A stretch of 64,000 nucleotides of DNA. It comes from Trichosporon coremiiforme. Lineage: Eukaryota > Basidiomycota > Tremellomycetes > Trichosporonales > Trichosporonaceae. The notes beneath the pieces were generated by a model. It searched no databases. It was not told where the DNA came from and saw only the letters and a list, made by a program, of their open reading frames with translations. A program made the position numbers and the translations under genes. The DNA is taken from positions 2,203,518 to 2,267,517 of the forward strand of contig BCJJ01000002.1 in NCBI GenBank assembly GCA_039545355.1. The letters run 5' to 3'. Shown piece after piece: positions 32,615-43,768 of the stretch; the stretch's first letter is position 1; each line of letters begins with the position of its first letter.

Positions 32615-35429
32615 ATGGGGAAGCCGTCAAAGAAGGCTCTCGGAAAGCGCAAGGCGCCTCCCGCTCCGGAGAAGAGCGTGAGCTTCAATTTTCTCAGACG
32701 TAAGCTGACGACCAGTCCAACAAGAAAGCGAAGGCTCAGCCAGAGCGCGAGGTCGGACCGACAGGCAAGCCGAAGCGTCGTCCCGACCAGCCGAAGAAGG
32801 TCAAGCAGCGCGATCAAAAGTTCCTCCCCGTTCCGAAAACCGAGTTCGCTTCAGACGATGACGAGGACCTGATGGACCTCGGCGAGGACGACGAGCTAGA
32901 CATTGGCCAGGCGGGAGGCTTTGCCGCTGGACTGGACAGGAACGCCCTGTCACGGTGAGCTTCGATGATTAGGCGTTGAGCTGACTTGACAGAACAACAA
33001 AGGAGACGAAGCGTATCCACGCCAGCGAGAAAGCGCGCGAGACGTTCCCGGAGAAGAAGAAGAAGCGGGAGCCGTCACCGGTATCAGCTTCGGACATCTC
33101 GGACTACGACTTCGACTCGGAGATCAGTCTGTCAGGCGACGAGGAAGGTGACGACGAGCCCCTGCCCTCTGGTTCCGACCTCGGTGACTCGGACTTTGGC
33201 TCTGATCTCGGCCGCGATGATGAGGACGACGACAGCGAGGAGGGTTCCGACGACGGCTCTCTCGGCTCCGACGATGAGGACGCCTTCGCCGCCGAGTACG
33301 ACGCGCTCAGTGAGGACAGCGACGACGAATCCGAGGACGAGCAGCCGAAACCGAAGAAGAAGAAGAGAAAGGACGAGGAGGCCGAGTACGAGACGGCGGG
33401 CCGTGCGCGATGGGCGGAGCCTGAGTCGGATGAGGACAAGGACCACGCCGAGGTTGGCCGATTGCCGATCAAGCTGCCAACGGGAGAAGTGCAGCTCGTT
33501 GAGGGAACAACGAAGATCGCCCTCCCTCCGCCGAAAAAGCCGGCCCAGCAGCCTAAGAAGGTTGAGCCGGAGTCCGAGGACGAGAGCGACGACGCGAGTG
33601 ATGTCGACGAGGCGGCCGCTCACCTCGCCGCCCAGCCCGGACGATTCGGAAGGATGAACATTGCTGAGATTGTCGCTGCGAAGGGATGGAAGAACATGCA
33701 GAAGCTGGCGGCCGCGAAGGAGCAGCTCGCCCAGACGGGAGCAGAGATCCTGGGTGGTGGCGAGCTCGTCGATGTCGCACCGACAATCACGCGACTGGCG
33801 ACTTTCTCGCTCGCGACGGTCCAGTCGCCGGACGAGGACGGCAAGATGCTGCCTGTTCCCGCTTCCATCCGTGCGACGGCGTTCCTGTCGCAGCTTGCGG
33901 TGTTCAAGGACCTGATCCCGGGCTACCGCATCCGTCAGCTGACGGCGCAGGAGGAGGCGGAGAAGGTGCGCGACGAGGTGCGACGGATGCGTGAGGGAGA
34001 GAAGGCTCTCGTACGCAACTACAAGACGTACCTGAAGGCGCTCGAGGTTGAGGTGAAAGGCAAGACGCCGCTCGGCACCGTCGCGCTCAAGTGTCTGTGC
34101 GAGCTGCTGAGTGCCGTGCCGCACTTCAACTTCTCAGAGAACATCATGGGCGTCCTTGTCGGCCGCATCGGACGGAGGTCGTGGGACGACGACAGCGAGC
34201 TGATCCTGAACACGTTTGTGAGCGTGTTCCACGCTGACCTGACCGCTACGTACTCGCAGGCGCTCGTCAAGCTCATCGCGCGTATGATCAAGGAGCGCAA
34301 GTTCCAGGTGCACCCCAACGTGCTCAGCTGCATGCTGCACCTGCGCCTGCGGACGGAGCTGACGCACATGCGCGCGAACAAGAAGGACCTGAAGCGTAAG
34401 GGCAAGTTCGACAAGCGCAAGGGCAAGGGGAAGGATAAGGAGGACGGCCCCAAGTTCAAGTCTGAGATCCGCAAGAAATGGCAGACGAAGAACCAGCGCA
34501 AGCGCGAGAAGGAACTGAAGGAGGTCGAGAAGGAGATGGCCGAGGCTGAGGCCGAGGTCGACCAGGAGGAGCGCGAGCAAATCCAGACCGAGACGCTCAA
34601 GAATCTCTTCGTGCTCTACTTCTCAATCCTGAAGAACCCAGGACGCAGCCCGCTTCTCCCCGCCGCGCTCGAGGGTATCTCGCACTTCTCGCACCTCATC
34701 AACGTTGACTTCTTCCGAGACCTGCTCACGGTCATCCGCAAGATCATCGCGGACCGCAAGGCTGACGACGAGGAGGACGAGGACCTCGACCCCGTCGGTG
34801 CGTCGCAGCGCGTTCGTATCCGCATGCTTGGTATCGTCACCGCCTTTGAGCTGCTCAGCGGACAGGGCGAAGCGCTCAACATCGATCTGGGTGACTTCGT
34901 CACTGAGCTGTTTGGCCTGCTCCGCCCGCTCTCGCTCGACACGGGCATCGAGGACCCGCCGCTGATGACGGAGGCGACAGCGGTTGCAGCGGCGAAGCAG
35001 GCGCAGACAAAGGGCAAGAAGACGGAGCGCGCGCCTACGCACACGCTCTCGACTGCTGGCCTGCTGTTCCGCTGTCTCGAGGCCATCTTCTTCCCGCGAC
35101 TGTTCGCGTCGACGGCGTCTGCGCCGCCCCTCCGCGCCGCCGCGTTCGCGAAGCGCCTTGTCGAGTGTGCACTCTTCTTCCCGCCTGCCACGGCCAAGGA
35201 GACAATCACCTTCGTCCGCCGCCTCAGCGCCAAGGAGCCCAAGCTTGCCAACCTCCTCGACACAGAGGAGCGTATGTTCGACGGCGTTTACAGGCCCGAG
35301 ATGGACGACCCCCAGCTCACCAACCCCTACACCACCTCGCTTTACGAGCTTGACGAGCTCGCGGACCATCACTGGGACAACAAGGTCAAGACCGAGACGC
35401 GCAAGCTCCGCGACGCCAACTTCGTTTAG
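32615..35429 (+). CDS. NOC3: Nucleolar complex protein Noc3
   Basis: Three exons (32615..32677, 32716..32954, 32993..35429) encode 912 residues. The N-terminus is Lys-rich, followed by a long Asp/Glu/Ser acidic region (~100-230). The conserved body includes LPIKLPTGEVQLVEGT, IRATAFLSQLAVFKDLIPGY.IRQLT, YKTYLKALE, LCELLSAVPHFNFSENIM, a Lys-rich internal segment (~590-640) and a CBF/Mak21-like C-terminal half (KNLFVLYFSILKNPGRSPLL, HTLSTAGLLFRCLEAIF, ERMFDGVYRPEMDDPQLTNP). Noc3 works with Noc2 in maturation and export of 60S pre-ribosomes and has also been linked to replication licensing. Introns are 38 nt each. The size is normal for the family. Confidence 0.9.
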
Positions 35430-35819
35430 ACTCATAGAGACGGGCATCATGCATAACTGTTGTTCAATATGCAATTGGTAAGCTTTCACCGTTTGAATTT
35501 GCTAGTTCTTGATTCATGGGTCAACTTGACTCCGCAGCGGGCAATGTCTGCGTAGAGAACCAATCGCATGGATCTCCTATGTACGCGGAGTCCGTCGCAT
35601 TTGTCGCACTTGACCGGTCAGTGGCGTGGGTGGCGTCCGTCCCACGACAGTCAGTGTTTACATCATCGAATTGAAGACTGACCCTTCTTCCTGTGAAAAT
35701 TACAAAGCTCACAAACGATCCGCTCCACTGGATCTACTGTTGTGCTGACAGGGGACTGACATACAACTCGTCTGAAAGACCTATGGTACATTGTCGAGGA
35801 CATTGGGCGTTGTTTGTGC
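35430..35819. other. Convergent 3' spacer, nothing seen
   Basis: 390 bases between NOC3 and the small membrane protein gene, both ending here. AT-richer than its surroundings; no gene or repeat recognised. Confidence 0.5.
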
Positions 35820-36173
35820 TCACGCGATAGGGGCTTTCTCCCCACTCTCGGAACGTGGGCCAGAGCAATCTTGTAGCCGCAGGTAGCCTGCAATGTCAGT
35901 GGCAAACAGTGGGCAGGACTCACGGACTCGCCAGACGACAAGAGTAACGAGCGTGATTTCGACAAGACAGAGGAGCGCGATGATGACCTTTCCCATCGGC
36001 GTGGCCTGGATCTCGGCACACCACGCGTTGAAGACCGAGAAGCGCGCCTCGAGGGCTTGCGCCAGTGCCGCCCAGGTAGCCGCGATGGGAGAGAAGGATG
36101 GCGAGAAGGACGCCGAAACAGAGCCAAAAACCGAGAGGTTGAGTGAGTTGGGCGCAAAAGCAGGCATTTCCAT
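35820..36173 (-). CDS. Small single-pass membrane protein, unknown function
   Basis: Two exons (36173..35924 and 35887..35820) encode 105 residues; the 36-nt intron has GTGAGT, a CTGAC branch and TTGCAG and is in frame, so the unspliced ORF is also open. The N-terminus is Ser/Ala/Pro-rich (MEMPAFAPNSLNLSVFGS), followed by an amphipathic Ala-rich helix (AATWAALAQALEARFSVFNA) and a clear transmembrane helix KVIIALLCLVEITLVTLVVW near residue 73. The C-terminal tail is short and polar. Splicing removes 12 residues just after the membrane helix. No family recognised. It lies convergent to NOC3. Confidence 0.55.
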   Translation of the reverse strand: MEMPAFAPNSLNLSVFGSVSASFSPSFSPIAATWAALAQALEARFSVFNAWCAEIQATPMGKVIIALLCLVEITLVTLVVWRVRESCPLFATDIAGYLRLQDCSGPRSESGEKAPIA

Positions 36174-38970
36174 GTTGATAGAGAGACTGAGTGGTGATGA
36201 AAGCAGCCTGTGAATGCTGAGCTTCCCCTAACCCGTAGACGCGGATGAGTCACGAGCCTAGTCCAGCCACACTAGGGATGCCGAGATGATGTATGCCGCG
36301 CTCGTGTTTGGCTCACCCTCTCTCGTCAACCGCTTTCGCAATGGAGCCTCAGGCATTGTTGAAACGTATCGAGCTTTACCTCCTCCTCCTCCACTTCGTG
36401 GTCGAATGCATGCCCGCTGGTTGCTGTCTCCTCATCGGGGGACGCCCCCTGTTGTAATGACCCCGGTGGTGCGGTTCCAACAGCCGCGGCTGACGGCGTG
36501 GGTCAGGGGGGCGCCATGTGGTTATTTAAGCTGTCCCACGGGTGCAACAGACAGGTTTCCCACGGCGGTTATCGCAGACCTCCCACGAACGTTTAGCTCC
36601 CATTATGTTGAGCCACATGTTAGCCCAAGACGGGGCCAGAGTAAAGGGAGCTAGGAGGAAACTCAACGACGGACGACAATGTCCGACATCGGGATGTCGT
36701 GCTGCAATAATAGAGCAGCCGCGCGGCTGTTCCCGAGGTCGTCAAGACGGCAGCGCGGCTGCGGGAGTCCACATGTCTGACCATGTGAGTGCGCGAGAGT
36801 TGAACCTGGCGGACCTGAGGACATGTGCTGTGCGGCAGCACCGATTGGTGGTACCGGGCCAGAGTCAGTCGTCGTTGAGAAAGGGATGCCAAGCTGGGTC
36901 GCTTACGGCTAGCAAGGGTAGGTAGGTAGCTTCCAGGCCGTGTGAAGGTAGCAATGGTGTTTCTTAAGCGAGCAAAGACATTGGCTGGGCGTGTCAGCGA
37001 CACTCTCATTTGGCCCGGACGCCCACTTGCTGCGCTCAGAATAACCAGGTGCTCGAACTGTCCAAAGGCAATGGATAGCGTGCAGCGCAGGGCAAACGCA
37101 AATGACAAGGCGCCGCAGGTTCTCGACGTCTCGGCGTTCACTGGGGTCAAGCTCCGTTCTCCGCGCCGTCCAGGGTAATGGTGTTCCCCCCTGGGGCCGT
37201 GCGGAATTTTGGGGTCCCTCCTTTCGATCCGTATCCGTCCCTCCCGTTCCTATCTCGGACATATTCCTCGACACCCTTTACTCGAGGTCCGAAGGATGGG
37301 ACCCCAATTCGGTACTACCCAATGATGAGGGAGTATGGACGCCGCTCAACCCGCTCAGCGAGGCTGACACACCGTGACAGCCCCCGTTCTGCACGTCTGG
37401 GACCTTGTAGGTTGCTGCAGGCAGGGAAGAACAGGGCGGAGAGACCGTAGCGCCTCCAGTGCTTGTCCGCAGGCAAAGGCCCCGGTGCGCCCCGCACCGC
37501 AAGAGTAGCGTTTGAAGCGTTTAGTGTGCTTTCGCTGCGGACGCTCCCACGATCTGGGATTCAAGAAGACGAGCGGCGATCGAGGGCGGGAGAGGGTGAG
37601 GTGGCCACTCGAATCACCAGCTGTGATCGTACCTTAGCGAGCGCCGAGGACAGATCGCTGGGAAACAGCTCAACCGGCGGGCCAGCGACGGGGTCGTGCG
37701 TGGGGGAGCTAATGTGAGCGTGAAATGCGCTAGAGTCGTCTTGGGTGACGGGTGAGGTGACAACAACGGCATGATGGCGCCCAAACCCCATCACTGAATG
37801 GCTATGCTTGCTGTGCGTTGCTCTGCTCGAGACCCCCTTAACTGAGGCTTTATCGCGCCTTCCCCTGATGGTCCGCCGCTCTGTCCATCAGGCGGTGATC
37901 AGAGATAGCACAGACCTCGGCCGCGTCGCGAGCGTCGAAGCGTCACAGCACACGCACGCTTACGCGAGTTTCTGCGTCGAGGATCGCATTGTGTTTATCG
38001 AATTGGAAACTGGTATCGTCATGCCTTCCTGGTCCGCGCTGCGATTGGAGTGCCTTCCGCTGGAATGCCGCTGCCGCCAGTTTAGCTCATCGGGCATGCA
38101 TCAGGCCACTTCCAGGGCGCAGTCATCTGTCCCGTCGAGGGCATTCATGAACCCATGTGCAGGCATGTGACCGCCCTGTTCGCCGCTCCTCCCCTTGCGC
38201 CGGATCGATAAGGAACGCGCAATCTGTGCGTGCCAGGCAGTGAGCTGTTTGTCAGGCTGGATTGGGCTCGTGTGCGTCGCGTTAATCGCACGATCTGGAA
38301 ATCACTCATCGCTCAGGTGGGGAAAGAGCCAAGCAGCCTAAGGGCGGGGCAGGCTCACGCGATTCACGCGATTTGCGCGAATTTCAGAGAGATTGCAGCG
38401 GTATATCCTGCCTCGTCCGACGGGCCAGGAGGTTTAGCTTCTGATGAGAGTTAGGCGACTAGGCGACACACCCAAGGGTCGGCGGTCCGAGGCACGACCG
38501 TGGCCTGCGGATGGCATGGGAATCCGGCGGTGCAGGGTCACTTCAGCCCACCTAAGAATGGATACGCCGCGCGCCGAACCCGGGGCACGCCGGGGGTCCC
38601 GGCTGCCCCGGAGGTTCTCCTTGTATAGGGACTTTATGAAGTGCGTGAGGGGGCAGGCCTGACTGTCAGGCCCGCTTTAGTCTAGGGCGACGGCAAGCGT
38701 CCTCCGCAAAGGGTTCTCCGCACGAGAGCGGCGCATCAGACGAGAGCAAGACGTCGCGGCGGGTCCGCCTTGTGCTGCTCAGCTGCACCGCTGTGCCGCT
38801 TGTCTGCGACAGTTTCGTACAGCTGCTTCTTTTCTGGTGTTCCACTGGCGCGGCGGACACCGGCGCGGGGCCTGGGCGTCTTCCACCCCCGCTTCTGCTT
38901 GTCTGAACCCCCACTTCTGTTCAGGACGCGTGTGTCGCGGCAAGACACACAGGAGCTCCGACACGAGATA
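36174..38970. other. Gene-poor 2.8 kb spacer
   Basis: No ORF with recognisable family features. It contains an imperfect inverted repeat (37199-37315) and a TATA-type promoter at its right end. All longer open segments overlap on both strands. Confidence 0.5.
37199..37315. repeat. Imperfect inverted repeat with ~30-bp arms
   Basis: The left arm (about 37199-37230, containing TTTTGGGGTCCCTCCTTTCG) is the reverse complement, with a few mismatches, of the right arm (about 37286-37315, containing GAAGGATGGGACCCCAATTC). The loop is ~55 bases. It could form a cruciform or, if transcribed, a stem-loop. No transposase or target duplication was recognised, so a MITE origin is only a possibility. Confidence 0.6.
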
Positions 38971-38973
38971 TCA

Positions 38974-38980
38974 TATATAG
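38974..38980 (+). promoter_or_regulatory. TATA box
   Basis: TATATAG within CATATATAGATA, 68 bases upstream of the ATG at 39048. Spacing fits a TATA element for the small Ser-rich protein gene. Confidence 0.5.
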
Positions 38981-39047
38981 ATAACCTCGTCGGAGCGTGT
39001 CTCAGCCCATCCTCTCCCGCGCCTTCCAACTTCATCCGCCACTAGAC

Positions 39048-39453
39048 ATGACCACCATGATGCTCTCGGCCAAGTCCCGCTCGTACTCTAGCACTTCGTC
39101 TAGCTCGTCGTCGTCGGCCAGCTCCCGCGCCGATGATCTCTACGACCGCCTGCTGATTAAGGTGAGTCGCCTCCATCGCCTTCGCCCATAGTAAACGCTG
39201 ACTTTGCAGCCTCAGGCCACTGTCGACGTTTGGTCGGCCGGAAACCTCCGCATCAACGGGCGTGACCAGTCCCTGCCTGCCGCCGAGGCGGAGGAGCTCA
39301 TCGCCACTCTCAAGGAGGACAGCAGGGTAAGCTGGCCGGCAGGTGACAGCAACAGCTGACAGCTAGTTCGAGATGCTCGCCTTCACCGACTTTGACGGAG
39401 AGGACTGGAAGGCAACCTACCGCCTCGCTACCCCCACGCCGCCGGCTCAGTAA
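39048..39453 (+). CDS. Small Ser-rich-N-terminal protein, unknown function
   Basis: Three exons (39048..39161, 39210..39326, 39367..39453) encode 105 residues. The N-terminus MTTMMLSAKSRSYSSTSS continues as a long Ser run, then a compact folded-looking segment follows: ADDLYDRLLIK, PQATVDVWSAGNLRINGRDQ, LPAAEAEELIATLKEDSR, FEMLAFTDFDGEDWKATYRL. Both introns (48 and 40 nt) have GTGAGT/GTAAGC donors and CTGAC branch sites, and all three junctions keep the frame, which is good evidence for a real gene. A TATA box lies just upstream. No family recognised; the high expression suggested by the TATA promoter and compact size is inference. Confidence 0.65.
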
Positions 39454-39642
39454 GCGGCGAGCGCCAGCTAGGCAACGCCGAGGCTGAGCGTGCCCGCAAG
39501 CGCCACACAAACACCACCCTCATACCACACCACATTTGGGCTCTTCACGTCTCTCACGCACCATCGTTGTAGATCTACCGCTATATGCCAATGTGTTTTT
39601 ACATCCCCATCTAGATGAGAATACTTAACAAACGTGATATCG

Positions 39643-40850
39643 TTATACGAGGACTCGCCTCAGGTCGCTCTGGTTGACAGCGACACCGGTGATCGGGCAG
39701 CGGTTCTTGCCAGCCTCGCCAAGCTCGCCCTCGCCACTGATTGCGTCCCACCCGCAGCGCCAGCACACGACCCAGCCGCTGGGGAGAATGGCCGGGTTCT
39801 GCCACTTGCCCTTGCAGATGGGGCAGTGGCCGAACTCCTTCGCGTCGATCTGGTACGTCTGTTCTGAAGGGTCGGCCTTGAGCCCCTGCTTCTCGTCCTC
39901 TGGAGAGTGCGGCGGGGTGAGGAGACCACTGGACGGGAGGATCGGGAGCGGGCGCGGCGGCAGCACCGACGTGTGTAGGGATTGCTCCTCGCTCTTGCTT
40001 GCGGCGGGGAGCGAGCGCGGCGACGTAGGCGAGTACCACCACTGCGCAAACTTGAGCGCAAGGAGGAGTGGCGGCAGCAGCGGCGGCAGCTTCGAGAGGA
40101 AGGACTGGGTGCTCGACGGCGGCGCGTCGTCAATCGCACGTTCAATCCGCACACCAAGCCACCGGTGCCACGGGCGGAAGAACTCGGTCTTCTCGAACAG
40201 GTACGCGACGTCGTACGCGAGCAGCGTCGTCTCGAACGCCGTGATCGCCGTCGGGTACACCTTCAAAAAGATCTTCTGTCCGGTCGTCAGCGGCGGTCCC
40301 TGGTCCGCCAGCGACAGCTCTGGATCGTTTTGCGTCGACCACCGGTCGTAGAAGTCGTCTAACCGTGCACGGACGTACGGCAGGCCGACGAGAACGAGCA
40401 GCATGCCCCACCGTTGACGATTCGAAAGTCGCGCGGGCTGTTGCGCATGAATCGAGCCTAGGCGCGGAGTGTGCACGCGGGCGGGCGCAAGTTTGAGCTG
40501 GTAGAAGTGCTCGGAAAGTGAGGCGTCTGTACGTCAGTTAGCAAGATTCAGCCGCTTACAACTCACCATGCTTCCACAGATGATGCTTTTCCAGCAGAAG
40601 CAGCACCAGAGCAAACGCCTCCTCGTGTCTGTTCACGATGCGGAGGAAGTAGCGAGGGTAATGTTGCGCGAGATACTGGCTGCGTCAACTTCCAGTGCAC
40701 CTACTGGCAGCTACTCACTGTCAAAACATATCGGAAAACGGGATGCAGTACAGTCCGCAGCTGCTCCTGCGGAATGAGCTCGACCAGATGCGGCCTATAC
40801 GGCGACTCTGACGGCCCCGCCTCTGGGAACACAGGCGTTGCGTGCGACAT
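39643..40850 (-). CDS. PEX12: Peroxisome assembly RING protein Pex12
   Basis: Three exons (40850..40719, 40675..40567, 40526..39643) encode 374 residues. The N-terminal conserved segment (RPHLVELIPQEQLRTVLHPV, then YLAQHYPRYFLRIVNRHEEA and LLLLEKHHLW) and several hydrophobic segments match the Pex2/Pex10/Pex12 membrane region. The C-terminal RING-like domain reads CPICKGKWQNPAILPSGWVV, CWRCGW, then CPITG, lacking some zinc ligands as is usual for Pex12. Pex12 is part of the ligase complex that ubiquitinates the import receptor Pex5. The second intron-exon junction uses CCAG|TAT, not the earlier CGCAG, to keep frame. The start is only 230 bases from the divergent URA3 start. Confidence 0.9.
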
Positions 40851-41080
40851 GGGAGAATGGAGATGTTGTTGGAAGGTGCCCACTGGCATATCCCGGTAAT
40901 ACAGCGGGCACTGTGCCGAATCGGTCTCCAGCGAGGGTTCCCACGGTCACCGCCAGGGCTGGCGGGGCATTGCGCCTCCACTCTTTGCGCGAGATTTCTG
41001 AATTCACCGCGGATAAGAAAATCTCGTCAGTTCCATCTCCCGCTGCGACTGGCCACCTGCATCCTCGTCGAAAAGCAACC
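40851..41080. promoter_or_regulatory. Shared divergent promoter PEX12/URA3
   Basis: Only 230 bases separate the two ATG codons, so both promoters and 5' leaders must lie here. No canonical TATA box was recognised. Confidence 0.6.
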
Positions 41081-41905
41081 ATGGTCTACCCCACCACTGT
41101 GAAGACGTATCTCGAGCGCGCGGCGTCGCACCCGAACGCGGCGGCGCGCAAGCTGCTCGAGATCATGGACCGCAAGAAGACGAACCTCTGCGTCTCGGTT
41201 GACGTTACGACCAGCGCTGAGGTGCTCGAGGTCGTGCGCAATGTTGCCCCCGCCGTGTGCATGGTCAAGACGCACATCGACATCATCTCCGACTTCACCC
41301 CTGCGCTGACCGAGGAGCTATCCAAGCTCGCGGACGAATTCGACTTCGTTATCTTCGAAGACCGCAAGTTCGCCGACATCGGCAACACCGTCGCCCTCCA
41401 GTACTCGTCCGGCGTTCACAAGATCGCTGACTGGTCCCACATCACCAACGCCCACCCCCTCCCCGGACCTGGCATTATCTCCGGCCTCGGTACCGTTGGC
41501 AAGCCCAAGGGCCGCGCCCTCCTCCTTCTCGCGGAGATGAGCAGCAAGGGCAACCTTGCCACTGGCGAGTACACCAAGACCGCCGTCCAGATGGCCCGCG
41601 ACGCCGGCCGTGACTGGGTCGTCGGCTTCATCGCCATGGGCCGCGTCGACGCCGAGGGCGACCCCGAGGGCAAGGAGGACTTCCTCATCCTTACCCCTGG
41701 CGTCGGTCTCGTCGCCAAGGGCGACAAGCTCGGTCAGCAGTACCGCACCCCTCGTGAGGTCGTTTACGACTCCGGATGCGATGTCATTATTGTCGGCCGT
41801 GGTATCTACGGCGTCCAGGGCGGAAGCAAGGCTGTCCTCGCCGAGGCTGAGAAGTACCGCGAGGAGGGCTGGAAGGCGTACGAGGAGCGCCTTAACCGTG
41901 CTTAG
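41081..41905 (+). CDS. URA3: Orotidine 5'-phosphate decarboxylase
   Basis: An intronless 274-residue ORF starting at the ATG in CAACCATGG. It catalyses the last step of UMP synthesis, decarboxylating OMP. The active-site DxKxxD signature is DRKFADIGNT; other hallmarks are LCVSVDVTTS, VCMVKTHIDI near the N-terminus, LLAEMSSKGNL and TPGV...QQYRTP for the phosphate-binding loop, and IIVGRGIYG. Length and motif order are those of fungal OMP decarboxylases. Codon usage is strongly C-ending (many GCC, GTC, AAG), consistent with good expression. It is convergent with UFD1 (about 120 bases between stops). Confidence 0.96.
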   Translation: MVYPTTVKTYLERAASHPNAAARKLLEIMDRKKTNLCVSVDVTTSAEVLEVVRNVAPAVCMVKTHIDIISDFTPALTEELSKLADEFDFVIFEDRKFADIGNTVALQYSSGVHKIADWSHITNAHPLPGPGIISGLGTVGKPKGRALLLLAEMSSKGNLATGEYTKTAVQMARDAGRDWVVGFIAMGRVDAEGDPEGKEDFLILTPGVGLVAKGDKLGQQYRTPREVVYDSGCDVIIVGRGIYGVQGGSKAVLAEAEKYREEGWKAYEERLNRA

Positions 41906-42028
41906 GTTGTAGAGCATTAGTGTATGAATACAAAATTATCGTAGATCGCTGCACAGAATTTAGGGAACGGGAATGTCACATTGTAATGGTACATGCATTT
42001 GGAGGATGTGATAGTGCTTCTAGTATGT

Positions 42029-43768
42029 TTAGTCCGAATCGACCTCGATGACATCGTCGTCATCACTGTAAGCGGTGTCGTCGAACATGAAATCAGTCTC
42101 GTCCATCATTGTAGCGTCGATGACATCCTGTGCCGTCTGCTTGGGCGGTGACGGGGCGCGAGTAGGCTCAGGCGCAGGCGAGGCAGCAGCACGTTTCGGG
42201 GCCCGTCCAGACAAAGTCTGTCCGCTGCCCAGGTTCGCCCACGGGTCCGCCTTCTCCTTCGCTGGCTCGGCCGCCGCCGGACCTGGTGTCGACGATGACG
42301 GAGCGTTGCGACGCAGTGAGTTACCCTGTCCCTGGAACGACTGAGGTGGAGCAGGCGCCTCCTCCTTCTTCTTGACCTTGGACTTGTCGAACGGAACATA
42401 CTTGTATCCGAAGAAGAACTTGCCTTCCGGGAGGATCAAAGCAGCAGGGACCTTGCGGTCGTCGTTCAGCGAGTCGGGAGTGATGATACGAGGGCCACTT
42501 AGAGTCAGAGCTGGAGATGAGGACGGAACTCACGTGAAGCGGTTAACCTTGCTGTTTGGATCGACCTCCTCGATCTTCTTCGCGAGACCTTTGCCGCGGA
42601 TACGCTTGCCGCTCAGGCTCTGTCCGACACCGGTGAAGCTCTCAAGGGGACCGTCTCCAGATCCTTGGGTCCTGATAGACATGGACGAAACAGGGCGGGA
42701 GGGGTCCACCGAAGTTGTCTCTCCAACATCGATCTTCAGTTTGTCCGCCATGGTAGGAATAGGTGCTGGAGCTTTGCGCTCCGGCTCAACGTAGCCCACA
42801 GGAGGAGCGAAGTCGACTTCGAGATCGGTGTCGATAATAGAGATACCTGTTCCTTCCGGGGTTGTTTCCATGATCAGGAATTCAAACACGAGCGAGTTGT
42901 AAGTGATTTCGATGATATCTCCCTTCGTGAGAGCCGAGTAGTAACGGAGCGCCGATTCAAGACTAGAGGTTAGCCAATGCCCTCGCCTTCGACACCTACA
43001 CAGCCTTGGCATCGGCAACCTCGAGGAAGTCCACCGACTGCGCCTGAATCTTGACCATCTTCCCTTTCGGAAGCACGGCGCCGGTCAAACGAACGGGGTC
43101 ACCTTCGTTCAGGTTGAGCTTCTTCATCATCTGACAGATCAGCACATGTCATGGAGACGCTGGAGAGACACTCACCCAGGCGGGAAGGTGAACGATGCCT
43201 TCCTCGGCGATGAACTCGAGAACACCTGCATACGTCTGGTTCTCGGTGGGGTTTCGGGGGTTCCTAAGATGGAAAGTCCAAGGGCTATCGATGTCGAGCG
43301 AGGCTAGAGTGTCAGCCTTGCATCTCAAATGCAGGACGGCGCGGTCACTCACTGAGCTTGATTAGGGCCGAAGGGGGCATAATGACTTTGGCTGTCAGCG
43401 GGACTTTCAGAGGGACAGCTCTTTACGTACTCTTGCCACCGTACATGAGCTCTGGACGCTCATGACCGTGCTGCATAGTCGCCACCGAGTAAGCCTTGAA
43501 GTAGTCATCGTAGGAGCTGATATCAGCAAACGTATCCCTCTTGGCAAGCTACACACGATGCTGATGGTGTCGCTCCAAACCTGCCTCCACCAAGGAGCTG
43601 GGAGAAGAAGCTGGGGGCCTGCGGGAGAGGCGCAGTGAACTCCTCTGCGTCGTCAGCACTACCATTCAGGCTGAGTGACTCTGCGATCGTGTTGTAATGA
43701 ACAGCGGCTCGAAGTCAAGCTGGGAGGGCCGAGAACTCACCTTCATCGTCGTCGTACCCGTGATTCAT
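42029..43768 (-). CDS. UFD1: Ubiquitin fusion degradation protein Ufd1
   Basis: Eight exons (43768..43741, 43680..43581, 43537..43431, 43391..43353, 43303..43176, 43130..43000, 42962..42534, 42497..42029) encode 476 residues. Conserved points: DDYFKAYSVATMQHGHERPE, YGGKTKVIMPPSALIKL, NPTENQTYAGVLEFIAEEGI, KKLNLNEGDPVRLTGAVLPK, VDFLEVADAKAVLESALR, then ITYNSLVFEFLIMETTP, LEVDFAPPVGYVEPE. Ufd1 binds ubiquitin and, with Npl4, targets Cdc48 to ERAD and other substrates. The C-terminal third is disordered and ends in a strongly acidic tail (YSDDDDVIEVDSD). The second intron (43-nt, GTTTGG donor) lacks a clear branch site, so the join near residue 43 is the least certain. Introns are otherwise 36-60 nt. 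Confidence 0.92.

Noticed and set aside
33132..35489. Long antisense ORFs (330 and 288 codons) over NOC3
   Set aside because: They are shadows of the biased NOC3 coding frame, Leu/Arg-rich with no domain.
36500..36600. Several TCCCACG strings resembling the 15-16.7 kb repeat
   Set aside because: They share only the 7-9-base core; the flanking part of the motif is absent.
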